A program made the position numbers and the translations under genes. This document shows, piece by piece, positions 18,101 to 26,348 of a stretch of 64,000 nt of DNA. How positions within the stretch are numbered: position 1 is the stretch's first letter; every line of letters begins with the position of its first letter. This DNA is from Deltaproteobacteria bacterium. GTDB lineage: Bacteria > Desulfobacterota > Desulfuromonadia > Desulfuromonadales > JAAYDE01. The stretch spans positions 1-64,000 of the forward strand of contig JAAYDE010000135.1 of assembly GCA_012729375.1 (NCBI GenBank). Reading direction: 5' to 3'. Under the pieces are notes generated by a model, which did not search any database, was not told where the DNA came from, and saw nothing but the letters and a program-made list of their open reading frames with translations.

Positions 18101-18318
18101 GTTTCGGCGTTGAGGGGTTCTATGTAGGTGCTGTCCGCCATGCCGGGGTCGGTCATGATGGTGGCCGGGTTGGAATTGACCAGCACGATCTGGTAGCCGA
18201 GTTGGCGCAGCGCCTTGCAGGCCTGGGTCCCGGAATAATCGAATTCGCAGGCTTGGCCGATGATGATCGGCCCGGAGCCGATGATCAGAACCTTTTTTAT
18301 GTCGTCGCGTCGAGGCAT
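15118..18318 (-). CDS. carB: Carbamoyl phosphate synthase large subunit
   Basis: The 1066-residue synthetase subunit makes carbamoyl phosphate from ammonia (delivered by CarA), bicarbonate and two ATP, for pyrimidine and arginine synthesis. The start MPRRDDIKKVLIIGSGPIIIGQ is the standard N-terminus. Two ATP-grasp halves are visible: the first with AYTMGGTGGGFAYN, EINPRTSRSSALASKATG; the second with SYVLGGRAMEVV and EANPRASRTVPLVSKV. An allosteric MGS-like domain closes the protein (about 930-1066). Length matches the family. carA is not adjacent in this window; upstream lies the IPT/TIG gene with a 138-bp gap holding a plausible promoter. Confidence 0.97.
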   Translation of the reverse strand: MPRRDDIKKVLIIGSGPIIIGQACEFDYSGTQACKALRQLGYQIVLVNSNPATIMTDPGMADSTYIEPLNAETLTEIISKERPDALLPNLGGQTGLNLSSELARRGVLDQYGVRVIGVNLEAIKRGEDRETFKETMTRLGIETPRSEIATGLEQALEILARIALPVVIRPAYTMGGTGGGFAYNLEEFETIVSRGLAASPVSQVLIEESVLGWEELELEVVRDAKNQKITVCYIENVDAMGIHTGDSYCTAPMLTISPELQARLQEQAYRIVDAIEVIGGTNVQFAHDPKSGRIVVIEINPRTSRSSALASKATGFPIALVSSMLAAGLTLDEIPYWRDGTLDKYTPSGDYVVVKFARWAFEKFKGVKDCLGTQMKAVGEVMSIGKTYKEALQKAIRSLENGRYGLGFAKNFHKKSLTELLELLAEPTSERQFILYEALRKGADIDLLHERTHIKKWFLQQMRELVELEEKILAFKGQLPPDDLLIEAKKDGFGDCYLARILSLAESTVRERRQALGVTEAWEAVPVSGVENAAYYYSTYNAPDSVPVSQRRKIMVLGGGPNRIGQGIEFDYCCVHTAFALRDAGFESIMVNCNPETVSTDYDTSDKLYFEPLTVEEVLSIYKKEKPEGVVVQFGGQTPLNIARQLEEAGARILGTSPETIDLAEDRERFSNIMKKLGIPQPESGMAGKEEEALAIARRIGYPLIVRPSYVLGGRAMEVVHDEAMLKEYLAKAVEISPERPILIDRFLENAIEVEADAIADGGDAFVPAIMEHIELAGVHSGDSACVLPPVTIPHRHIDTIEEYTRKIAVEMGVIGLINIQYAIANDIVYILEANPRASRTVPLVSKVCNIPMARIATQVMLGVKIRDLGLVRRPIPHFGVKEAVFPFYMFPEVDPVLGPEMRSTGEVLGMAGSYGLAYFKAQEAANSPLPLTGTVLITVADHDRAGALEAARRFAELGFSIRATSGTQAMLAEHGVPAETILKLHEGRPNISDAIKNGEIQLVVNTPVGKIGAYDDSYIRKAAIKYRVPYITTTAAAIAAAKGIAARRQGKEEIHSLQEYHRVKE

Positions 18319-18385
18319 GGTTAGTCTCCTGGGGCCATGATTTCAAAACAGGATGCGCATTGAAAAGTGAAAAAAAAATCCTCAA

Positions 18386-18415
18386 ACAATAGCTCATTTT
18401 GGGCTTTATTGGCAA
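18386..18415 (-). promoter_or_regulatory. Candidate sigma70 promoter of carB
   Basis: On the minus strand TTGCCA (18415-18410), an 18-bp spacer, then TATTGT (18391-18386), about 68 bp upstream of the carB ATG. Match to consensus is 5/6 and 4/6, so this is only a reasonable candidate. Confidence 0.4.
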
Positions 18416-18456
18416 GGCCATTGATTTTTTTCCGTTGCCGGCGCCTGGAAAAGGGG

Positions 18457-19305
18457 TCAGGGGATGGATAAGGAGAAGGGATCGCTCTGTACTCCGCCGG
18501 GATTGACCACCTGCAGGATCACCGTTTTTGGTGTCCGGCTGTAGGGATAACGGGTATAGATCAGGGTTTCGCAGTCGACATGACGCAGCCGGCCGGTCTG
18601 GGAGGGAAGGGCCGCGCTGGCGGGTATGACCGTTCCATCCACCAGCAGAGTGGACCGGGAAAGAAAGTTTTTACCGCGGATTATCACTTCGTAGGAATTG
18701 ACCCGGTCCTCCCCCGGATAGGCCGAGTGGATCTCCGGCCGGTTGTTGACGAGGAAAGCCCGCGGCAGAGAACGGCGCTCACCGGGGGCGATCACCTGGA
18801 GCTGATGCGTTCCGCTTGTCAGCGGCGGGAGAAGAAGGGTGATGCTGCCGGCGCTTTCCCATTGGGAGGGAGCCGGGTTTCCGTCCACCAGAATGGAAGA
18901 GCCGCGGGGAAAGCCTTCCCCCTCGACCTCAATCCGGGCATTTTCCTGAAGCAGACATTCATCCACGACGGATGGAGTCAGATTGATGATGGTGGGGGGC
19001 TTTGTCCGGATTCTGAGAGTGAAGGAAGAGGGTGACGCGACGCCTTGGTGGAGAAGGGAGAGGAGGTAGTCTCCTTCCGGCACAGAGGGAACGGTGAGCG
19101 TCAGTTCCTGTTCCGTGACCGGGACGGCATCGAGGACTTCCCTGCCGATGCGGACCAGGACGTCGGGGGGAAAGGGACCGCCGCTCAAACGGACCGTATC
19201 TCCGGGGTATACTTCCGTCGGCGCCACGGAAAGCAGCTCGAGGGCGGAAAGCGGGGTCGCCCAGGGCAACGAAAGGGCGAGAAAGACAAACCAGAGATGT
19301 TTCAT
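18457..19305 (-). CDS. Secreted IPT/TIG-repeat protein
   Basis: A 282-residue protein with a clear signal peptide (MKHLWFVFLALSLPWATPLSA) followed by about three immunoglobulin-like IPT/TIG units: LLSVAPTEVYPGDTVRLSGGPFP, then PPTIINLTPSVVDECLLQENARIEVEGEGFPRGSSILVDG, then NRPEIHSAYPGEDRVNSYEVIIRGKNFLSRSTLLVDG. Each has the family pattern of a proline start, a GxxF strand and a VxVDG hairpin. It has no enzymatic motif and is probably a periplasmic or surface structural protein. It begins 64 bp after lptG and could be the third gene of the lptF-lptG transcript. Function unknown. Confidence 0.75.
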   Translation of the reverse strand: MKHLWFVFLALSLPWATPLSALELLSVAPTEVYPGDTVRLSGGPFPPDVLVRIGREVLDAVPVTEQELTLTVPSVPEGDYLLSLLHQGVASPSSFTLRIRTKPPTIINLTPSVVDECLLQENARIEVEGEGFPRGSSILVDGNPAPSQWESAGSITLLLPPLTSGTHQLQVIAPGERRSLPRAFLVNNRPEIHSAYPGEDRVNSYEVIIRGKNFLSRSTLLVDGTVIPASAALPSQTGRLRHVDCETLIYTRYPYSRTPKTVILQVVNPGGVQSDPFSLSIP

Positions 19306-19369
19306 GGCCGATGTCCCTTCTGTTGCAAAAAGATCCCCATTTCGAGGGCCAACTCAGCGGGGGGGGCGA

Positions 19370-20452
19370 TCATGCCTCCAGGGTCAGGAACAACCATAAG
19401 CCCAGCAGTAAAAAGATCAGATTGGCCGACCAGGCGGCCACCAGCGGAGGGAGGAGGGCGGAGTAGCCGAAGGCGGTGAGGGTCGCCTGCAGGAAAAAAT
19501 AAACCATGCCGATGGCGATGCCCACCGCCAACCCCATGGCCACGCCGGCCCTGCGGCTTCCCCGTAAGGCGAAAGGAACCCCCAGAAAGGTCATGATAAA
19601 AGAGGAAAAGGGGGTGGCCAGTCTGCTGTGCATGTCGACCCGGTAACTGGCGGCGTCAAATCCTTCCATTTCTAGTTTAACCGCATAGTGGCGCAGCTGC
19701 TGGAAATTAAGTTCCTCTCTTTTCGCGTCGGCGGTACGGAATTCCTCGGGGGGCTTGTGAAAGCTCAGGGGTTTTTGGACCACCCTGGAAAAGTGGGTGA
19801 CGGCGCCGGTGGCGGGGTCGAACCGGCGGACAAGGGCGGATTCGGCAATCCAGCCGTGGCCGTCGTAGTTTGCCCGCGCCGCCTCTTCGCTCAGGGTGAT
19901 CTGAAAGCTGTCGTTCAGGGTATAGATGACGATCCCCTGGAGAACCATCCGTTGCGGTTCCATGGCCCGGATATGGACGATCCGGTTTTCGTCCCGCAGC
20001 CAGGTGCCTCCTTCTTTGAGGATGGTGATCGGTTTTTTACGAACCTGATGGTGGAAGATGTGATTCATTTTTTCGGTCGTGGCCGGAAGAAGATATTCGT
20101 TGACGGAAAAATTGACGAAGACAATGAACAGGGTGAGAAGAAAAAGGGGGCGCAGGATTCGCGCCAGGCCGATTCCGCCGGAGAACATGGCTGTCAACTC
20201 GCCGTTGCGGGACAGACCGGCCACCGTCAGAAATGTGGCCAGGAGGACGGCCAGGGGAGTGATCTGGGAGATTATCGTCGGCAGCTTGTTGAGGAAAAAG
20301 GCGAAGTAGAGATGCCATGCGGCATGATGTTCAATGAAATCATCGACCTTTTCGATGAAATCGACCAAAAGATAGATCCCTGAAAAAGCCCCCAGGGCCA
20401 GGGAGAAAAAACGCAAAAACAAAAGGATGATGTAGCGGTCGAGAATCCTCAT
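19370..20452 (-). CDS. lptG: LPS export permease LptG
   Basis: Inner-membrane permease that, with LptF and the LptB ATPase, extracts lipopolysaccharide from the membrane toward LptC/LptA. From MRILDRYIILLFLRFF it has 360 residues, the normal length. Helices are seen at about 12-35, 60-80, 98-120 and three near the C-terminus (about 270-355), flanking a periplasmic jelly-roll region. Typical segments are DFIEKVDDFIEH and GELTAMFSGGIGLARILRP. I took the ATG at 20452, not the longer ORF start, because it overlaps the lptF stop (ATGA) and gives the family N-terminus. This implies an outer membrane with LPS or lipooligosaccharide. Confidence 0.93.
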   Translation of the reverse strand: MRILDRYIILLFLRFFSLALGAFSGIYLLVDFIEKVDDFIEHHAAWHLYFAFFLNKLPTIISQITPLAVLLATFLTVAGLSRNGELTAMFSGGIGLARILRPLFLLTLFIVFVNFSVNEYLLPATTEKMNHIFHHQVRKKPITILKEGGTWLRDENRIVHIRAMEPQRMVLQGIVIYTLNDSFQITLSEEAARANYDGHGWIAESALVRRFDPATGAVTHFSRVVQKPLSFHKPPEEFRTADAKREELNFQQLRHYAVKLEMEGFDAASYRVDMHSRLATPFSSFIMTFLGVPFALRGSRRAGVAMGLAVGIAIGMVYFFLQATLTAFGYSALLPPLVAAWSANLIFLLLGLWLFLTLEA

Positions 20453-21594
20453 GTGGGGCTCTTGGTCCGGCGGCGCAAGCAGTCGGCGAGGGACGGCAGT
20501 GAGATGTTTTTTTCCCTGGCGGCGCTGCGGAAAAGGAAAAGGCCGACACCCAGGAAGATGACATTGGGGGCCCACATGAGGACAAGGGGAAGCGCCTTCT
20601 TTTCGAGGCAAAGGGTTTCAAAAAAGGATGACAGCAGATAATAGAAAAGGAAGATCACAAGGGAAAAGGCGAAGCCCCCCATCCGTCCCGAACGGGGGGA
20701 ATGGATGCCGAGAGGAATGCCGAGGAAGACGAAAAGCAGCGGGGCGCAGGGGGCGGCGAAGCGTTTGTGTACCTCGATCCACATTTTCCGGTTGATTTGA
20801 GGCTGGGCCAGGATTTCGTATAAGGACATTTCCTTTGGTGCCAGACGCCGTTCCCGGGCGTCACTTTTTTCGGTGAAATCGAGTGTCAGCTGGTATTCCA
20901 CGAAATTCAACAGCCGGTATTCGGCATCCTTTTTCTGTACCGCCCGGTTGTGAAGGGTGCCTTCCTGCAGGAATATGGTGAAGGCCAGCGTGTCGGGATT
21001 GCTGAAGAGACGCCCGCTTCTGGCGGAAATGACCGAATTTTCCTGGGGATTGCGGTTGTCGGAGAGGAATACTCCGGTCATCTGTCCGCTGCCGTCCACC
21101 TCCTGGGCGAAGAGGACCACATTCTTGAAGTCGTGGAAAAAGACCATCGGCTCAAGGCCTTTGCCGAGGCGGTTCTGGAGAATGCGGAAAACCTGTTCCT
21201 TGAAATTCTTTTTCCCCTCGGGCTTGGCGGTGAAGGCGATGGCCGCCAGAGCCAAGGATGTCGCCAGGGCGATGGCGATAACCGGCAGGGTCATTTGACG
21301 GAGGCTGATGCCGGCGGATTTCATGGCGATGATCTCATGGTCGGCGGAAAGACGGGAAAAACCGACCAGGATGCCGATCAGGAAAGCCATGCCGAGGGCG
21401 ATATCGAGGAACGAAGGGAGCAGATAATAAAAAAGAAGGCCGATCTCTCCTAAGGGAACCCCTTTGTTGATGACCAGATCGGTCAGTTTCAGGAGGTTGC
21501 CCATGAGCAGGACGAAGGTGAGAATGGCCAGGCTGATTCCCATGGGAACGACTATTTCACGACAGATATATTTTTGGATGCGCCTGGCGGACAT
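20449..21594 (-). CDS. lptF: LPS export permease LptF
   Basis: Partner permease of LptG in the LptB2FG transporter. From MSARRIQKYICREIVVP it has 381 residues. Six-helix architecture: helices at about 15-40, 58-80, 100-122 and a C-terminal set at about 285-360, with a periplasmic domain between. The segment SRLSADHEIIAMKSAGIS is the coupling-helix region facing LptB. A longer ORF start at 21798 was rejected because the extra residues resemble nothing and the family N-terminus begins at 21594. First gene of the unit. Divergent from the IHF/HU gene across a 437-bp gap. Confidence 0.93.
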   Translation of the reverse strand: MSARRIQKYICREIVVPMGISLAILTFVLLMGNLLKLTDLVINKGVPLGEIGLLFYYLLPSFLDIALGMAFLIGILVGFSRLSADHEIIAMKSAGISLRQMTLPVIAIALATSLALAAIAFTAKPEGKKNFKEQVFRILQNRLGKGLEPMVFFHDFKNVVLFAQEVDGSGQMTGVFLSDNRNPQENSVISARSGRLFSNPDTLAFTIFLQEGTLHNRAVQKKDAEYRLLNFVEYQLTLDFTEKSDARERRLAPKEMSLYEILAQPQINRKMWIEVHKRFAAPCAPLLFVFLGIPLGIHSPRSGRMGGFAFSLVIFLFYYLLSSFFETLCLEKKALPLVLMWAPNVIFLGVGLFLFRSAAREKNISLPSLADCLRRRTKSPT

Positions 21595-21867
21595 GATGGC
21601 GCATTCTATTACAGATTCCGCGGGGAAGTAAACCGCAACGGGTGGCAACCCCGCCGCAGCGGGAGGGTTGTTATGACAGTGGATTAATTTTTGCAGGAAG
21701 ATTTTCCAGATTGCTATTCTGCAATCTGGCCAGGCGCTGCTGGAAAAGTTGTTTGCCAGGGAGAATCGGTCCGGCGGTGAGGACATCAGAGAAGGCACCC
21801 GTTGTTGGGGTGATCTTCACCATGTTTCTTAAACATATAAAATAGTTGGAAAAAATTTTTGGCACTA

Positions 21868-21896
21868 TTGACAGTCCAGGTATCCCTTTATATGCT
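21868..21896 (+). promoter_or_regulatory. Sigma70 promoter of the IHF/HU gene
   Basis: TTGACA at 21868-21873, 17-bp spacer, TATGCT at 21891-21896: consensus -35 and near-consensus -10 at ideal spacing. Transcription would start near 21903, giving a leader of about 130 nt. Confidence 0.75.
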
Positions 21897-21900
21897 TAAT

Positions 21901-21910
21901 GTCAATTGAC
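21901..21910. promoter_or_regulatory. Palindrome at the transcription start
   Basis: GTCAATTGAC, a perfect 10-bp palindrome covering roughly +1, immediately after the -10 element. The position suits a repressor operator, and no regulator can be named from the sequence. Confidence 0.35.
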
Positions 21911-22031
21911 GACCCGACAAAGTTAACATTTCCCAGGGGAAATCGGCAGGTTTCGAGTTTTTCTCTGGTGCTGGTTCAGGAGTTGGTTCTGAGAAGGGTT
22001 GCATTCCTATCCGTGGTTTTCAGGAGGATCC

Positions 22032-22319
22032 ATGAACAAGTCGGAACTGGTTGAAGCTTTGTGCCTCGCCAAGGGGTTGACCTACAAAAAGTCTGAGGGA
22101 ATCGTCAATCTGATTTTTGACTCCATGGCGGAGACGCTGATCCGGGGCGAAAGGATAGAAATCCGCGGCTTCGGAAGTTTTGTCGTCAAGGATTACAAGG
22201 CCTATGCCGGGCGTAACCCTAAAACCGGTGAGATGATTCACGTCAAGCCCAAAAAACTGCCTTTTTTCAAGGTCGGAAAAGAACTGCGTGACATGGTAAA
22301 CCAGAAGGGAAAGCCTTGA
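22032..22319 (+). CDS. IHF/HU family DNA-bending protein
   Basis: A 95-residue nucleoid protein that binds and bends DNA as a dimer. MNKSELVEALCLAKGLTYKK is the dimerisation helix region; IEIRGFGSFVVKDYKAYAGRNPKTGEMIHVKPKKLPFFKVGKEL contains the beta-arm with the intercalating proline (GRNPKTGE). The sequence resembles IHF subunits more than HU, but I cannot tell alpha from beta. The ATG at 22032 follows CAGGAGGATCC, a strong ribosome-binding site; the upstream in-frame start at 21999 lacks one. Transcribed alone from the promoter at 21868. Confidence 0.9.
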   Translation: MNKSELVEALCLAKGLTYKKSEGIVNLIFDSMAETLIRGERIEIRGFGSFVVKDYKAYAGRNPKTGEMIHVKPKKLPFFKVGKELRDMVNQKGKP

Positions 22320-22506
22320 CCGGTTCGCACTATCCCCAATTTTCAGCAGTCTGTTGAATGGATTTCTGCAGAGCGTCCCTTTCCTGCCGGCCTTGAGATG
22401 ATCGGGTTTGGCGACACCCTATGAACGGGCGGGGGGGGAAACCGGGGCGCTTTTCTCTTGCCGCCTATTCTGTCTTTTCGCCAAAAATTGCCGGGAAGCC
22501 TGTCGG

Positions 22507-23001
22507 ATGACCGAGTTTTTTAAATCCGTTGAAGAATGTCCTTTGCTGAAAGATCTCAGCGGCAAAGAGAAAAACCATCTGGCTGCCAGTTTTTCGGTGA
22601 AAAAGGTCTCCCAGGGAAAGGTTATCTTTCTGGAAAATATGCCGGGAGAGTCCCTCTACATAATTCTCCGGGGGGCGGTAAAGGTTTCCCGAATGCTGAC
22701 CGACGGCAAGGAAAAGACCATGACCATTCTGACTCCCCCGGAAATGTTCGGTGAACTGGCCATTCTGGGCGAAACGCCTCGCGCCGCTACCGTATCCGTT
22801 GTGGAAGATGCGGAATTTCTCTGCTTCGGGAAAGGTGATTTCGATCTGTTGTGTAAACACCATCCCCAAATCGCCTTGAAGATCCTCAGGAACATTCTCG
22901 GTCTGCTGGCGCGAAAAAGCCTGGAAAGCTGTTTGGATAACCGGTTGTTCCTCAGGTGGTGTTTCGGTGATGAAGGTAGTGCCGGCGCCGAGGCATCCTG
23001 A
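22507..23001 (+). CDS. Stand-alone cyclic-nucleotide-binding domain protein
   Basis: A 164-residue protein consisting essentially of one cNMP-binding (Crp/Fnr-type) beta-barrel. It runs from FFKSVEECPLLKDLSGKEKNHL through VIFLENMPGESLYIILRGAVKVSRM to the phosphate-binding-cassette region FGELAILGETPRAATVSV, with the conserved E and R. The long C-helix (LLCKHHPQIALKILRNILGLLARK) follows, but the winged-helix DNA-binding domain of Crp is absent; the tail (DNRLFLRWCFGDEGSAGAEAS) is short. It probably acts by protein contact. The start at 22507 gives the usual N-terminus; an upstream in-frame start at 22408 adds unlikely residues. Confidence 0.85.
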   Translation: MTEFFKSVEECPLLKDLSGKEKNHLAASFSVKKVSQGKVIFLENMPGESLYIILRGAVKVSRMLTDGKEKTMTILTPPEMFGELAILGETPRAATVSVVEDAEFLCFGKGDFDLLCKHHPQIALKILRNILGLLARKSLESCLDNRLFLRWCFGDEGSAGAEAS

Positions 23002-23188
23002 TGTTTCCTGCCGGTTCCGGAATCCCTTTCTTCTTTTGCTCCCTCCAGTCGGATTTGCCTTTAATCCGTCCATTGTCCATTGAAAAATGGCTTCCCTTCA
23101 GTTATAGTCCTGGCGGTTTTCGCCTTTTTTATGGATTTTTTCGGCGACGGTGCCGATCGTCCCGATCCTGTTATTCCCGAAAGCAGCG

Positions 23189-24877
23189 ATGGCTCCTTTT
23201 CTTACCCAAAGCGTATTTTTCGGTGTCATAGGCGGTCTCGGCCTCTTTATCTTCGGCATGAAAATCATGTCCGAAGGCTTGCAGAAAGTTGCCGGCGACC
23301 GCATCCGCAAAATCCTCGCCGCCTTGACCAACAACCGTCTCGTGGGCATGCTGGTGGGAATAGCGGTCACCGCGCTGATCCAGTCTTCCAGCGCCACCAC
23401 GGTCATGGTGGTGGGATTCGTCAACGCCGGCCTGATGTCTCTGGTGCAGTCGATCGGTGTCATTCTCGGTGCCAATATCGGCACCACCGTCACCGCCCAG
23501 CTCATCGCCTTCAACATCACCCAATACGCCCTGCCCGCCATTGCCCTCGGCGTCGGCCTGAAACTTTTCGCCCGCAAGAAAAAATGGACCTATTTCGGGG
23601 AGGTTATCCTCGGTTTCGGGATCCTTTTCTTCGGCCTGGCGGTCATGAAGGACTCCCTCGGCCCGATCAAGGACAGCGAGGCCTTCCGCGCCCTTTTCCT
23701 CTTTATCGGTGACAACCATCTGCTGGGCATCATGCTGGGGGCGCTGATCACCCTGATTCTGCAGAGCAGCAGCGCCACCATCGGTATCACCATGGCGCTG
23801 GCAGCCAACGGCTTGCTCTCCTTCGAAGGCAGCGTGGCATTGATCATGGGTGAAAACATCGGCACCACCATCACCGCCAACCTCGCCGCCATCGGCACCA
23901 ATCTGGCGGCCAGAAGAACCGCCCTTTGCCACTTCCTGTTCAACTTTTTCGGCGTCTGTTACATGCTGCTCCTGTTTCCCCTGTTCCTCAGTTTCGTCAA
24001 TTCGGTAACTCCCGGCGATGCCGATTTCATTATCCAGACCCAGCAACAGGCCACCGCCATGGGCATGCACATCGGCGACAAACCCTACATCGCCCGCCAC
24101 ATCGCCAACACCCACACCCTGTTCAACATCATCAATACGATGGTCTTCATTCCGCTGGTGGGATTTCTGGCCAAGGTCTCGACCCTGCTGATCCGGGGAG
24201 AGGACGTGGTCACCGAATTTCGCCTCAAATATCTGGATACCCGCGTTCTCAACACCCCCCCCATCGCTTTGGGGCAGGCCCGCTCCGAGACCGTGCGCAT
24301 GGCTCGGTTGGCCATATCTTTTCTGGAGGAGACCAACCGTTTTCTTCTGGAACCCGACGAACAGAAAATCAAGGACCTGCAAAAAACCGAGGAGTACATC
24401 GATCTGCTGCAGAAGGAGATCACCAACTTTCTGGTGCTTCTCTCCCAGCAGTCCATCACTTCCGAGGTTTCCCGGGAGATCGCTTCGCTGATGCACATGG
24501 TCAACGACCTGGAGAGAGTGGGAGACCATTGTGAGAATCTCTGGGAGTTGCGGCAGCGCGCCAAAGACCAGAAGATCGCTTTTTCCGAAACCGCTCAGAT
24601 GGAGATCAGTGAGCTGTGCCAGTTGACTCAGGACTTTCTGGCTTTTGTGGTGCAGGGTCTGGAAAAGCGCGACAAGACCATCGGCCTCAAATCCCAGCAA
24701 ATGGAAAACAGCATCGACCGCCTGGAAGAAACCCTCCGCAACAACCACATCAACCGCCTCAATACCGGGGAGTGCAATGTTTTGTCCGGTTTGATCTACA
24801 TCGATATGCTGCATAATTTCGAGAAGATCGGCGACCACACCTTCAATCTTTCCGAAGCCGTCATCGGTGTAAAATAA
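23189..24877 (+). CDS. Na/phosphate cotransporter with PhoU-like tail
   Basis: A membrane transporter of the NptA/PNaS family, about 562 residues from the ATG at 23189. Two inverted repeats carry the signature QSSSAT: VTALIQSSSATTVMVVGFVNAG and LITLILQSSSATIGITMALAANG, each followed by a GANIGTT or GENIGTT motif. About nine membrane segments occupy residues 1-320. The last 220 residues form a helical PhoU-like domain (SLMHMVNDLERVGDHCENL, IDMLHNFEKIGDHTFNLSE). A GTG at 23150 is in frame and would add 13 residues. It gives low-affinity phosphate uptake beside the Pst system found at 40-44 kb. Confidence 0.9.
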   Translation: MAPFLTQSVFFGVIGGLGLFIFGMKIMSEGLQKVAGDRIRKILAALTNNRLVGMLVGIAVTALIQSSSATTVMVVGFVNAGLMSLVQSIGVILGANIGTTVTAQLIAFNITQYALPAIALGVGLKLFARKKKWTYFGEVILGFGILFFGLAVMKDSLGPIKDSEAFRALFLFIGDNHLLGIMLGALITLILQSSSATIGITMALAANGLLSFEGSVALIMGENIGTTITANLAAIGTNLAARRTALCHFLFNFFGVCYMLLLFPLFLSFVNSVTPGDADFIIQTQQQATAMGMHIGDKPYIARHIANTHTLFNIINTMVFIPLVGFLAKVSTLLIRGEDVVTEFRLKYLDTRVLNTPPIALGQARSETVRMARLAISFLEETNRFLLEPDEQKIKDLQKTEEYIDLLQKEITNFLVLLSQQSITSEVSREIASLMHMVNDLERVGDHCENLWELRQRAKDQKIAFSETAQMEISELCQLTQDFLAFVVQGLEKRDKTIGLKSQQMENSIDRLEETLRNNHINRLNTGECNVLSGLIYIDMLHNFEKIGDHTFNLSEAVIGVK

Positions 24878-25013
24878 CCCATGCCGAACCGAGGGCTGGT
24901 CGAAATATTTTGAAATTTCCTGCAATTCCCGGTAATGTTTTCAAGGTATCGGCATGGTGTCGATGCGGTCGGCAAGGCGACTGCAAATACCCGCTTTTGG
25001 ATGAGGTCCACCT

Positions 25014-26318
25014 ATGATCTGGAATGATGAATTTGAAACCCTGCCCCGGGAGGCCCTTGAGTCTCTGCAACTGAAACGCCTCAGAAACGTTGTCGATAGG
25101 GTTTACAACACGGTTCCCTTTTACCGCCGCTCCTTCGATGAACACGGCGTCAAACCCGACCGGATCCACTCCCTGGATGATCTGCGGCGGCTGCCCTTCA
25201 CCCTGAAGCAGGATATGCGGGACAGCTATCCCTACGGGCTTTTTTCCGTTCCCCTGGACCAGATCGTGCGGATTCACGCCTCTTCCGGCACTACCGGCAA
25301 GCCGACGGTGGTCGGTTACACCCGCCGCGATATCGACAACTGGGCGGAGCTGATGGCCCGTTCCTTTGTCGCCGCCGGCGCCCATCGCGGCGATGTGATC
25401 CACAACGCCTACGGCTACGGACTTTTCACGGGTGGCCTGGGCGCCCATTACGGGGCCGAAAAACTGGGAGCATCGGTCATCCCCATGTCGGGGGGGAACA
25501 CCAAGAAACAGATTCTGATCATGCATGATTTCGGTTCCACGGTGATCACCTGCACCCCCTCCTATTCCCTCTATCTGGCGGAAGCCATCCGCGAGGAAGG
25601 GTTAGATATCAGAGATTTCAAGCTGCGTATCGGCATTTTGGGCGCCGAGCCATGGAGTGAGTCGATGCGCGACGAAATCGAAGCGAAGCTGAACATCAAG
25701 GCCATCGACATCTACGGTCTCTCCGAAATCATGGGGCCCGGCGTGGCCATTGAGTGTGTCGACGCCCAGCACGGTCTGCATATCTGGGAAGATCATTTCC
25801 TGGCTGAAATCATCGACCCCGACAGCGGCGAAATCCTGCCTCCGGGGGAGCGGGGCGAGCTGGTGATCACCACCCTGACCAAGGAAGGGATTCCCCTGAT
25901 CCGCTACCGGACCCGGGATATCACCCGCCTCATTCCCGAACCCTGTATCTGCGGCCGGACCCATAACCGGCTGGCGAGGATGAGCGGCCGCTCCGACGAC
26001 ATGCTGATCATCCGCGGCGTCAACGTCTTCCCCTCGCAGATCGAGAGTGTGCTGATCAATATCAAGGGTATCGAGCCCCATTACCAGCTGATTGTCGACC
26101 GCGAAGGAAGCCTGGACACCCTTGAAGTCCAGGTGGAGGTCAATGAACGGACTTTCTCCGACGAGGTCAAGGTTCTGCAGACCCTAACCTTCCGGATTCA
26201 GAAGGAGATCAAGGATCTGCTCGGCATCACCTGCAAAGTCAAGCTGGTGGAACCGAAAACCATCACTCGCAGCGAAGGGAAGGCCAAACGGGTTATCGAC
26301 CGGCGGCCCCCTGCCTGA
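25014..26318 (+). CDS. paaK: Phenylacetate-CoA ligase family enzyme
   Basis: A 434-residue adenylate-forming enzyme that activates phenylacetate or a related aryl acid with ATP and CoA. Motifs: phosphate loop [16 protein letters not shown], the substrate/ATP segment [39 protein letters not shown], and [19 protein letters not shown] of the hinge and C-terminal domain. Length and order fit PaaK. GAGG lies 8 bp before the ATG. The ACT-domain gene begins 30 bp downstream, a pairing common in anaerobes, where PaaK salvages aryl acids from aromatic amino acid breakdown. The natural acid is not determinable here. Confidence 0.92.
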   Translation: MIWNDEFETLPREALESLQLKRLRNVVDRVYNTVPFYRRSFDEHGVKPDRIHSLDDLRRLPFTLKQDMRDSYPYGLFSVPLDQIVRIHASSGTTGKPTVVGYTRRDIDNWAELMARSFVAAGAHRGDVIHNAYGYGLFTGGLGAHYGAEKLGASVIPMSGGNTKKQILIMHDFGSTVITCTPSYSLYLAEAIREEGLDIRDFKLRIGILGAEPWSESMRDEIEAKLNIKAIDIYGLSEIMGPGVAIECVDAQHGLHIWEDHFLAEIIDPDSGEILPPGERGELVITTLTKEGIPLIRYRTRDITRLIPEPCICGRTHNRLARMSGRSDDMLIIRGVNVFPSQIESVLINIKGIEPHYQLIVDREGSLDTLEVQVEVNERTFSDEVKVLQTLTFRIQKEIKDLLGITCKVKLVEPKTITRSEGKAKRVIDRRPPA

Positions 26319-26348
26319 TACGGCAAACACCATCCCAAAGGAGGGGCT

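Larger units (their letters stand above)
21595..22031. other. Divergent intergenic region lptF / IHF gene
   Basis: No convincing coding sequence. It becomes A+T-rich after 21820 and contains a good plus-strand promoter (21868-21896) with a palindrome at the expected start of transcription. The G+C-rich half next to lptF should hold the lptF promoter, but I see no clear match to consensus. Confidence 0.5.

Noticed and set aside
23080..23200. Signal-like N-terminus in another frame upstream of the Na/phosphate transporter, suggesting a frameshift
   Set aside because: The family N-terminus starts cleanly at 23189 and no extra segment is expected.
23171..24925. 584-codon minus-strand ORF opposite the Na/phosphate transporter
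   Set aside because: A Q/H/G-rich shadow of a gene with clear QSSSAT repeats.
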